Shown: piece after piece, positions 25,780 through 35,063 of the stretch
Numbering within the stretch: the first letter of the stretch is position 1
How the letters are laid out: each line of letters begins with the position of its first letter
NCBI GenBank assembly: GCA_002224055.1
Contig: AZLU01000188.1
Span: 35,695-79,900 of the forward strand
Direction: 5' to 3'
Source of the DNA: Pezizomycotina sp. ARF18
Taxonomy: Eukaryota; Ascomycota
DNA: 44,206 nucleotides
Notes under the pieces: generated by a model
What the model was told of the DNA's origin: nothing
The model's input: the letters and a program-made list of their open reading frames with translations, nothing else
Databases searched by the model: none
Translations under genes and position numbers: made by a program

Positions 25780-27200
25780 CACTAGGGGCTATTCCACTGT
25801 TGTCTATGCCGGCTTCGAGGAAGAATCACTTCATATTACCGTACTAGATGCAACAACACAGCAACAACCTATCCAGCCGGCCTTTTGACGACTGGTTTGA
25901 ATATAGACGAACCGGTTCATTTTTCCTAGGCTTCATTTTTTTTCTCTCCTAGAAACTTTCCGGGAGAAAAACCAAATATAATACTTTTAATTAGCGGGGG
26001 TTTTGTTTGTTTAAGAGGTGGGCCATATTTTTCTATTTCAAGCGCAGCGTATCCAACGACAAATCGGCGGATGGCGCATCATCCCCAGTTTTTCTGGACG
26101 TTGTAGAGAACGGCGTTTTGTACCCTTTTTTTTCACCTGCCAGTCCACCTTCGAGTGGTTCTTTCGGTTTGACGTTTTTTAATTATTATCTTTTTTTCTT
26201 ATTCGAAAAAAAAAAATTTTCTTTTTTCTTTCAAAAACCGACGGCGACGTTTCCGCATTTCGGCCATCTTTGGGTCCACTTGTGCGATGCTGGCGGTTTT
26301 TTCGATTTGCCCGGGGATTCAACTACAGGCGCAGCCATATTGGCAATTTTTTCTATTTGGAAATCTTGACCTCAAGGGGCAATCTGAGGCGATGCTCTGC
26401 CTGTTGGCCAAGAAAAGTTATGATGACCTTCCGGACGAATTCCTACCGTAGGCGCAAGCGCAAAGGAGCTTGGCGCAATGAACTCGCCCCAGCCTTTTTT
26501 TTTTTGAGGAACGCGCCTGTCTCAGGATAAAATCCAAGGATGTTTCTGGAGGTGGAGGGCTCTAGGGGAAGATTGATGTTCTGGAGGTATACACGGGGGC
26601 AACATAGGGGAGCACCTTTTTACTGTTTTATTCTATATTATATATATATATATATATATATTTATATTTGTTTTGTTTCATTTTATATATTTCTTGTTTT
26701 TTTTTCTTAGGAACGTAGTCGAGGAACACTGTAGGCCGTCCTCTCAACAAAAAAAATATCAAGGATATATACGTATACTCTCAGGCTGCCCGAAGCAATC
26801 GGCGAACCGTTTTCCAACTGTTCCGAACCTGGGCGTCGCGCTCGTCGACAATTCACGGCTTTGAAGTGTGATCGTGGTTTTACGTGTTGACTTCAAATTG
26901 GAGACCGAGAGGAAGATGAAGATTGAAAGAAAATCAAGGATCTAGGGGAAAGGACAATACAGCGTAAACGGAAGGTATGCATACGGTGGGGAGAAGACAA
27001 TTAAGTAGGAAAACGCCTAAGGGCAGATACTTTACGCTTGAGTTTACACGAAACGGAAGACGGAAAAAGACAAACGATATAAGTAGGGTATATCGTTGCC
27101 AGGGCGAGCTTTTCCGGAAGGAAAAGTAGATGTAATATTGGGTAAGCAAATACAAAACAAAGAATTATCAGGGCACAGTCTACTAGGTACAACCCATGCA
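25780..27200. other. Non-coding, simple-sequence-rich region
   Basis: I see no gene. The region contains T- and A-rich tracts (A11 next to TTTTCTTTTTTC near 26206-26230) and a TA repeat of at least 10 units at 26641-26660. The last 250 bp are probably 3' flank of the minus-strand gene ending at 27201. Confidence 0.4.
26633..26660. repeat. (TA)n microsatellite
   Basis: Uninterrupted TA units over at least 20 bp (26641-26660), with a near-perfect extension upstream. Confidence 0.9.
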
Positions 27201-28794
27201 TCATTCGTGATCGTCACCTTCTCCTCCGTCATCCTCTAAGCCATACGTCTTCCCAATAACTTGAATCGTCTCCACCGTTTCCTCCTTTCTCTCCTTGATT
27301 TCTTCTCCATCTTCCACTGTAGTCTCTCCACCCTTTGCGATCGTAAACATAACTTTAACAACCGGCTCCCGTTCCCCAACTCCGATCGCCGGTCTGGCTT
27401 CTCCTGCATCCAACCAGGCTTTAATATCGACGTTAAACCATTCTTCGCCCTCTCGTCCATTACTCTGTTCACGATGTCTAATATAGCGTCCAGCGTGTGG
27501 ATGTCAAGGTTACTGCTGAACAGCTGGGTGAGGTTGTCCTCGAAGGTTGAGTCGTCAAGTTTAGCGGCCTGTGGCTCTTGGGTATAGAGTTATATAGCTA
27601 GATATGGATGAATCCCTGATGATGAACGTGAAGAGGTGTGTTTCCTGGAGCAGTTGTTCCGGGTGGGCTTTAAGAGGGATTTGACGTCTACGGGCTGCTT
27701 GGGAGATGGGCGAGGAGGAATTGGTTCTTCCGCTTCGTCCCCTCAGGTTCTAAAAATGATTTACGGAAGATCAATCATTAATTTAATGATTTGCTGTTCT
27801 TTAACATGGAATCACATTGGAACATTATTTAATTTATATGGCGGAGGGAAGATAAGTTAATACCATAGAGCACAACTAGTCCCTGTGTTGCTTTCGAACT
27901 TTGACGTGGGGGGGTAGAATCCGGTTCAGATTTATCCGCATTCGCTCCTGCAGCCAAAGGACTCGTTCCAGGGTTAAGCGGCGTCTTCGTGGGAGTAAAG
28001 TAACCCGTTGTCTGCGGAGCAGGCGTAGGTGGCGCTAGTGCAGTCTTCGGCGCATTCGGCGAATTATCTGGAGCTAGAGCAGAAGGTAGTTGAGACATTC
28101 CCGCAAGAACAGAGGTGGGAATATAACTAGGCCCGCTATGGCTATTTCCAGGCGTCGACGGTGCAGACATCGTCATAGGTCTCGGCTTTAGCGCGTTAGC
28201 ATCTTTCGGCTCAGCCGACGAAGATGAGAGGAAACTGGTAGACAAATGTTTGAACGGATTGGCAGGATCATCAGAGGGCCTATTGAAGGGTCGTCAGGCG
28301 ACTTATCAAACTTTTTTAGGGCTGAGTAGTTTGGCAGTATCTTCTCCCTTACGGAAGGGACGAAGAAATCCTTCACACCATGGTACGAGGTAAGCCAACC
28401 GAAAGCGGATCCCGTTGAGAATGGGATTGGCGTCCGCGTGGTATCTACAATGCGGAGTTCCTAAAGATCGGACGGCGGATAAGTACAGGCAAGATCACAA
28501 AACCATTCTTATTTTTAGCACATTCTCTTTTAATTGTGAGATTTACATAAAACTATACGTGCCGTTATAAAAAAAAAAAAAAAAAAAAAAGAGCCATTAA
28601 GATTGGGGAAGCAAGTATATGCTAACTTCTGGAGACACCTTCATGTGCTTTGAATTGGAGCAAATGTGGTGAAAGTGGTCATCGAGGCCACCGCTAAATG
28701 TATCACGCTCCGTATAGACCACAAACGGAGCCTCAAGAGAGGAGACGCAGTTCAGGAATGTCAAGGCAGCGGAGGCAGGGTCGGAGTTCGCCAT
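27201..28794 (-). CDS. Uncharacterised multi-exon protein, Pro/Ser-rich centre
   Basis: I do not recognise the family. The proposed start is MANSDPASAALTFLNCVSSL; exon 1 ends at a GTTAGC donor. Exon 2, after a CTTTAG acceptor, reads TRTPIPFSTGSAFGWLTSYH, then GVKDFFVPSVREKILPNYSA, a well-folded-looking segment. A disordered Ser/Thr/Pro-rich stretch follows (SAPSTPGNSHSGPSYIPTSV, APPTPAPQTTGYFTPTKTPL). A third exon starts near 27750 and gives PIPPRPSPKQPVDVKSLLKP. The end reads TQLFSSNLDIHTLDAILDIV, EEWFNVDIKAWLDAGEARPA and VVKVMFTIAKGG, with an acidic tail EGDDHE. One-base breaks occur near 28290, 27735 and 27440. Clean splice sites, a conserved-looking N-terminus and coding-like composition support a real gene, nuclear or cytoplasmic; the function is unknown. 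Confidence 0.6.
28569..28590. repeat. A22 homopolymer
   Basis: Uninterrupted run of 22 A, probably within the first intron of the minus-strand gene 27201-28794 and therefore T22 in the transcript. Confidence 0.9.
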
Positions 28795-29078
28795 GGCTAT
28801 TCTGATGCTTTAGTATATTTTTGAAGAAGAAGACTTTGCGACAAAAACTAGGTATTCAATGAAGATATCTCTAGATATCTAGCAAATCAGTAGCTACAAG
28901 AGGTTCGGCGAGATGAGGAAGGAGTTGGCCGCTCAGGCGCGAAAATTCTCTCAACTTTTAGTGACCCTATTTCAATAAAAAACAGAAAGTGTGGACGTAA
29001 TGGATGAAAAGAATAATTAAAAATATGACCATCTCATCCCCCAAATCTACCAGATGAAGCTTTATAAGAATTATCAAC

Positions 29079-29285
29079 ATGAAAACCATCGAGGAGGAGG
29101 AGGCTGGGAGGTTTTTATTTGTTTTACAGAAGTTCGGGATAAGCGCCGCCGTCACATTGGTGACACCCCTTGGCAAGGGTATTCTGCCGCGCGCCCCAAA
29201 ACGCTACGGGACCCACTTCCGTCATATCAAACTCGTCAATATTATCATGCCCTTTATCTGCTCACGATATACGGTAAATATATAA
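29079..29285 (+). CDS. Candidate short gene or first exon
   Basis: A 68-codon frame, MKTIEEEEAGRFLFVLQKFG onward, starts 285 bp from the divergent start codon at 28794. It has mixed codon use and a hydrophobic stretch, unlike the surrounding A/T tracts, and a GGTAAATA sequence near its end could be a donor. I recognise no family and find no clear downstream exon, so it may be chance. Confidence 0.2.
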   Translation: MKTIEEEEAGRFLFVLQKFGISAAVTLVTPLGKGILPRAPKRYGTHFRHIKLVNIIMPFICSRYTVNI

Positions 29286-30108
29286 CGATTTTTTTCAGTT
29301 CCAATTCGTTATTAACAAAAAAAAAAAAAAAAAACGTCAATTGGCCGATCCAATTGAGACTAATAAAGAATTCTTCTGCAGGACAAATGTAAAGAAAGGG
29401 TAACATGATTAAAGCTATAGAGCAAAAAGAGCCAGAGCAATATTAACGAAAGGAAGGGAAATTTATATAGATGTATCTACATGACTTGAAAAACAGCAAG
29501 CTTTTTTGAAATGAATAAGAATGGGTTAAGCAAAGAGTCATTAGTCGTTATCTAAAAAAAGCTATGGAATATGAAAATTGCAAACCCGCTGCCTGGAAAG
29601 GAAACCACATCTATCTCTTTCTCTAGATGAAGTAGAAAAGAAAAGTATGAAAAACAGTATTATTTTTTTTTTCCATCGGGAGAGAAACCGCTCAAAAATG
29701 ACATTTTCAGAAAGAATTTGAGATAACGACAGTGCAGAATCCGCCAAAAAACCACAAATATAACACAAGGAAGATACAGATGCTGGATAACAAACATAAG
29801 AGATTTCCTTTCCAGAAAAAAACAAGTAAGATAAAAAATAAAGGCAACATCATATCATGCAACGCAACAAGAGCAAATTTTCCACCGCCGAAAGCAAAGA
29901 ACTTACAAGTGGTAAACCGAGAATAATGATAAGGACGATAAATGGTATCAGAGAGACAGGGAAAAACATGAAGAGACGATAAAATTGCTTTATGCTCGAA
30001 GAAGAGGTTAGTTTAGAGAAGAGAAGCGCAAAAGAAGTATAATCGAAATCAAAATACCAAATCCCAAAAATAGCCAAGAACAGTGTGGAGATTATGAAAA
30101 AAGAATGT
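29286..30108. other. AT-rich intergenic region
   Basis: No gene is visible. The stretch is A-rich on the plus strand, with A17-18 near 29318-29334, and probably contains the 3' end of the minus-strand gene stopping at 30109. Confidence 0.4.
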
Positions 30109-31796
30109 TTATTTGAGAATTTTCTCGAATCTCTTCCTGAGTTCCGAGATGTCTTCTCCTTCCGCGGATGGCGTCATCCTTTCGATGGCAGCAGGAGGAG
30201 CAGGGAATTCATCGTCCGCGGGAGCGTTCCAGGGTTTGTGATACCTTGCTCCATATCCATATCCATGTCGACGTCGCCGCTGAGATCTTCGATCCTGTTG
30301 ATCGGAGGGGAAACGCTAGTAGGTGAAACCGGTGTCGAAGAGGCTACAACGGTGGTCCTCTTGCCGAACAGATGCTCCAAATCCAGCTCGAATGCAGCGG
30401 CAAGGCGCTTCTCCCGCTGATCGTGCTGCTTCCTCTCCCTGACGGAGTTGCTGGCGCTGCTTGGACCGCTGTTGAACAGTGGTGACGGAGCCGTAAACCT
30501 TCTTCCCGTTGTGCGACGAGCGCTGGTAATACACGCAGTCAAAGCCAGAATCCATAGGGCGGCGTTCGTTAGCCTTCGGGGAACGGAATGGCTCTTCCTT
30601 ACGGCCGACTTCCACTAGAAGGTACCAGGGAGGTGGGGGAAGGTGCTCCAGAGCGACGATTCCTCTCGGTGGGTTAGTGTAGTGCGGATCTTCTGGACCT
30701 TTGAAACATTGAGCTCTCGGAAAGGCGTCTTGCGATTCGGTTTCGGGCTAGATTTGCGAACGATAGGATGAGTGCGCAGCAGCGAAGGGTAGTATTCTGG
30801 CACTGGCGGGTAGCCGGTGGAGTAGGCGGCGAATGAAATATGTGACTGTATAATATATTGTTAGTATATAAATTTGATCTATCGGAATAAGAATGGTAAT
30901 GCTAGTGAAACAAACAATTCTTTATATATTAAAACGGATTGGAGAAAGTATGAACAAATTTTTTTTTAAGAAAAAAAAAAAAAAAAAAAAAAAAAAAAGT
31001 GTTTATGTAGGGCTGTGAAGTAAAAGATACGGTGTTGTATACTAGATAGATTGAATTCGGTTGGAGGGCTGAGGACAGCTTTTCAAGATTTGATATATCA
31101 AAACCTTCTAGAAACCCCCAAAAAAGCTACCCTTGTCTCATGTCTCCCCGTTTGATTTGTAATTTTCATCTCGAAACGACAATTATAATAAAAATTTTAA
31201 AAATAAAAAGTTTTTATATACTAACCTATCAGCTTTGCCCAACCCCATCTCTGGAAAGCCAATTTTGACTTCTACCCAGCTTGGGGGTTTATCCTCCGAA
31301 TAAGAGCTCTGGACGATAGACCAGTATTTTACTCTCATCATTATTATTTTTTGTTGCCGTCGTTGTTGTTGAGACATCCATCATCATGTCCATTTGCACA
31401 TCGGCTGACGTTGAGGCGTCGGCGGTTGATGATTCAGCAGGTGCGGCTGGCCGCGGCGACGGTGTCCCGCGGTCACTTTCGTCATCAAGGTACTCATCCA
31501 CATAGAAGTCGGTGACTATAGAGAAAAAAAAGTCAGCAAACCATCATGACAAAAATAATTCTGAACATGTATGAGTAACTTGTAACTCCTATATGAGTCT
31601 GTCTTTCAAGAAATTATAGTGATATAAACAAGAATAATCATTATGACGTTTCGTATTATAGAGGGGTAATAAGAAAAAAGCGTTTTTCATCGAGGTGTGT
31701 GCAAATGTTACTTACCTGAAATACGCCATATCCAGGGAAGGTATCCATCATTGGCAGTCCGGCGGTGCTTCCTCGGGTACTGGTCCAATCTAGCAT
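30109..31796 (-). CDS. Uncharacterised multi-exon protein with disordered N- and C-terminal parts
   Basis: I do not recognise the family. The proposed start is MLDWTSTRGSTAGLPMMDTF; the intron at 31516-31715 has clear GTAAGT and CTATAG ends. Exon 2 reads DFYVDEYLDDESDRGTPSPR with a Ser/Thr/Ala-rich stretch, then YWSIVQSSYSEDKPPSWVEV and KIGFPEMGLGKADR. A long intron (30846-31225, 380 nt) follows. Exon 3 gives GYPPVPEYYPSLLRTHPIVR, PNRKTPFRELNVSK, PPPPWYLLVEVGRKEEPFRS and CVYYQRSSHNGKKVYGSV, an apparently folded core. The tail reads EKRLAAAFELDLEHLFGKRT, then DVDMDMDMEQ, and ends ISELRKRFEKILK, a likely short helix. One-base breaks are seen near 31330, 30670 and 30240. The good splice sites argue for a real gene; the function cannot be stated. 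Confidence 0.6.
30959..30998. repeat. T9-AAG-A28 tract inside an intron
   Basis: T9 (30959-30967), AAG, then A28 (30971-30998), in the 380-nt intron of the minus-strand gene 30109-31796. In the transcript this is U28 followed by a complementary A9, so part could fold back. Confidence 0.85.
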
Positions 31797-33030
31797 AGGA
31801 TTACTGTTCTTAAAGGACTCGAAAAAGAACATACACGCAAAAACAACAGCGAATACTGTGTATTATCGAAAGCGGTTTTGAAGAATCTGGGGAAATTACA
31901 TAAAAGAAGAAAGGAATGTAAAAATAGATATATATATATATATAAAGGGGAAGTTTCTTTGCTCTTTAATATATATATAATGAAGAGAAGAAAGAAAAGA
32001 GGAAGGGCAGAAAGGTACTTTCTTATATATATGTAATGTCCCGCCCTCTTTTTATCGTCAGCTCGGAAAATGCAGATGGGATGAAAAAATTTTCCACTCC
32101 CTCCCTTTATAAAAATTAAAATAAAAGAATTGAACAGCAGCAAGAATAATCAAATATTTTCCCTTTAAGGAGGTGGGTCCCTTTTTCCCCTAAAGCACCG
32201 AGGGGCAATAAAAAGAATAAGCAAATATTATATATATATAATCGTATATAAAATAATATAAATAAATATATATTTAAATATATTAAATATAAATATAGAT
32301 AATTATATATACAAAAATAATAATAATATATATATAAAAGGGGGAGGGGATTTGATGGGATAAATCCACGTTTTTTTCTGCAACCGGTTTTCGCTGTCCT
32401 TGTGACGTGGCCGATGCATATAAAACTCACTACTTAAACACTTAAACACTTCACCACCAAAAAAAAAAAAAAAAAAGAACAACAAACGAAAAGAAAAGGA
32501 GCTAAATTAAAATGAAAAGAGTGATCTTTTCACCGATGAACTGCAGAACTGGTACATTTCTCTTCTTTTCTTTCATTTCCCAGAGCTCTGGAACCAAGAC
32601 GAACGGAACGAAGGAAGAAGAAAAAAAAAAAAAAAGGGAAATGATTATACTAGTTGGTATATCAGCTTATGGAGTTGGAGGGTGTGGGCATAAGCACATG
32701 ACCAATTTTAATATTTTAGCTGAAACGAAAATTGCCCTAAGAGGGGAATGGAGTTGCGCTTTTGAAGACTTCCATTCTATTTTTTTTTTTTTTTTTGAGG
32801 ATTGTGCATTGAAAGGGAACTGATCAATCCAGGGAAATACTGCTTTTTTGTGGGTTGTGTGGATATAAAATGAAATCCTCAAATCAAGTTAGTTCAATAC
32901 TGCTGTTGAGCTGAAAAATGGTTTGGTCGTGATTCTCCCAGAATTTGCGGGTTTTGTTAGGATGCAAAGACGATTCTTCCCCTTTTGTTTTCTGCTTGCA
33001 GCCGGGTGGGAAAGATAAAGGAAGAATCTA
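31797..33030. other. AT-rich low-complexity region
   Basis: No gene is visible. It holds TATA-type repeats (for example 31928-31944 and 31969-31979), a long A/T-only stretch at about 32225-32338 built from ATATAA/AAATAT units, and A17-18 near 32459-32476, A15 near 32620-32635 and T15-16 near 32780-32796. Confidence 0.5.
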
Positions 33031-33033
33031 ATC

Positions 33034-33830
33034 ATGTCATTGGCGACGGAAGTGCAGATGGCGGGGAAAAACAGCAAGCAAGTCAAAGCAAGTCAAGCAT
33101 CACGAGAAAGAGTTATTTTCGGTCATCTACCTTTTCGGGGGGTTCAGTCCAATGACAGCGACATGGAAACCGCTAAATCCAGGCTCTCATTGGGGACATC
33201 TCCAGCCCCCCCCCCCAAAGGCGCCTGGTACCGGCTGCAGCAGCCGCCGAGTACAATCATATTCCAGCCACACGTTGCACGAAGAGGAGTGGAGTTCTAG
33301 AACTCCACTCGCCCACTAAATCAGACCACGATACGAAAAAAAAAAAAAAAAAAAGCCAAACATACATAACATCAGATCGTCGTCCCGATTTGTTGTCTTT
33401 TTTTGCCCTGCTAATCTAGAGGCGAGCGCACGCAAATCTTCAGTCTGGAAGAAGTTGATGGGCAAAAAGCTGTTGATCACGAGAAAGGGAAAACATTCAA
33501 TTTACCCAATGGCCGTTTTTAAGGCGGTTGGAGCGACTGCACGAGAAGTTCGAGGATAAGAGAGAAACAAATCACGAATACTCGCAATATCTCTGCAAAA
33601 AGCTTGAAACATATATCTCTGCAATATTCAGTGAATCTTTCCGTCATATGAGGTATTTTAATTGTCCAATTGCAATCGCAACTCATATTCAGATTATACC
33701 CGAGCGATATAATTATAATAATCCAGCTGGCCAGTCTTACCGCCCAATGGATCCCATAAAAAAAAAAAAAAAAAACCATGCGGTGCGTTTTCAAACACCC
33801 CACCTCCAGGGATAACGCCTTAGTTGCTGC
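33034..33830 (+). other. Possible gene remnant
   Basis: Three coding-like patches lie in order on the plus strand: a frame starting MSLATEVQMAGKNSKQVKAS at 33034; after a branch-plus-acceptor-like GCTAATCTAG near 33409-33419, GERTQIFSLEEVDGQKAVDH and KGKTFNLPNGRF; and, one base out of phase, RLERLHEKFEDKRETNHEYS with QYLCKKLETYISAIFSESFR. They are broken by A19 (33336-33354) and A18 (33758-33775). I know no matching family. It could be a decayed gene or a broken small gene. Confidence 0.25.
33287..33310. repeat. 24-bp perfect palindrome
   Basis: GAGTGGAGTTCT at 33287-33298 is followed without a gap by its exact reverse complement at 33299-33310, so the 24 bp read the same on both strands. 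The centre is TTCTAGAA. Confidence 0.95.
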
Positions 33831-33953
33831 GTTATACGGCGATATACTTCCCCAGCGATATCAGAGTAGCTGTCCACCCGCGTCTCTCTTTCGTAGCTAT
33901 ATTCCGTCTTTCGCGGGAAATCTTGCGCGTTCCAACTATATAATCACGCCATG

Positions 33954-33977
33954 AAAAAAAAAAAAAAAAAAAAAAAA
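33954..33977. repeat. A24 homopolymer
   Basis: Third long A run within about 640 bp, after A19 (33336-33354) and A18 (33758-33775). Confidence 0.9.
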
Positions 33978-34198
33978 GGAATGGTTTGGGTTCGTTCCGA
34001 AAAACATTGGTCCTTAACGGCCATTAAATTGTGAAACTCGGAGTATTAGTCACGTAATCGTAGGGCTGCATTGTCGAATTATATGAGTACATAGGCAGCA
34101 TATGCTACGTATATATATAAATAGGAAAAGAAACTTATATATTAAGTACGTCTCAGAACCGCTCTTCGCTGCTAAAGCTACTGGTTTCAACTATTCAG

Positions 34199-34229
34199 TC
34201 CTTTTTTTTTTTTTAAAAAAAAAAAAGGA
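34199..34229. repeat. T13A12 hairpin with complementary flanks
   Basis: TCC, T13 (34202-34214), A12 (34215-34226), GGA: the flanking bases extend the palindrome, so an almost perfect hairpin or cruciform of about 31 bp is possible. Confidence 0.85.
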
Positions 34230-35063
34230 GAAAGAATAATAATACTAATATGGGTATATTTATATATAAAAGGTAAAATAAAGGTACATGTTGTTATATA
34301 TATAAATATATAAAGTAGAACAAAGCTTTAACAGCGTCGCCAGTTCCGTTCGTTCATTAAAAAGAGATAGCTAGGTTTAAAAGACGAATAACAACGAAAA
34401 AAGATATCGTCAAAGGCAAACATAGGAACAAGTACGTATACGAAGCTCCCCAAAAAAAAGACAAACGTGTATGTATCTAAAAAAAAAGACTAACGTAAGA
34501 AAAAAACAAACATTGCAAAAACGCCAGATGCACCTGTTCCCCCTTTGCTCCGTAATGCATTAACAGCAACCCGTTCCTAATGGTATAGAATACAATGACG
34601 AGAACGAGAACGAATAACGATAGAAGGCCAAAAAACCGTGTAAAGAGGCCAGAAAAAAAGGAATAAATAACGGAAAACACTGCATCAGAATATCGAATGG
34701 ACGACAAATCAGTTCGCGTGAGGTATTAGATAGGACGACCATATATAAGAAGATGGTCGTTTAAACAGTAAAAAGGATGACGAAGCAAGGAATAAGGACT
34801 ACCATCATGCATCAAAGAATTCGGAGTCCCGAAAGGACTGACATTAAAAGCGTCGTGGAGGAAAAAAGGTGTAGGCCAGTCAAAAACGGAGAAGAACACG
34901 AGTACGTCGCTAATAACCAAAGGATGTCGAACAACGTGTACAGCAGGGAAAAAAAAGGATGATTATATCAAAGGATGGATTAATGTATTAACGTGCAGAA
35001 CGTATATATTAGCTGCGTGAGAAGGATGACGAGCCGCCCACTGCTTCCACGAGGAAAAACGAC
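34230..35063. other. AT-rich 3' flank of the FNIP/Lst4-like gene
   Basis: No gene is visible. The DNA is A-rich on the plus strand with short TATA repeats (34255-34315). The last few hundred bases likely contain the 3' untranslated region of the minus-strand gene ending at 35064. Confidence 0.4.

Noticed and set aside
25228-25782. A 184-codon open frame on the minus strand opposite the second transposon remnant
   Set aside because: It is antisense to the LNPIE-coding segment and shows no recognisable domain. The transposase-like reading on the plus strand explains the region better.
26007-26369. A 120-codon plus frame rich in Phe
   Set aside because: The composition comes from T-rich tracts, and there is no motif, splice structure or homolog I can name.
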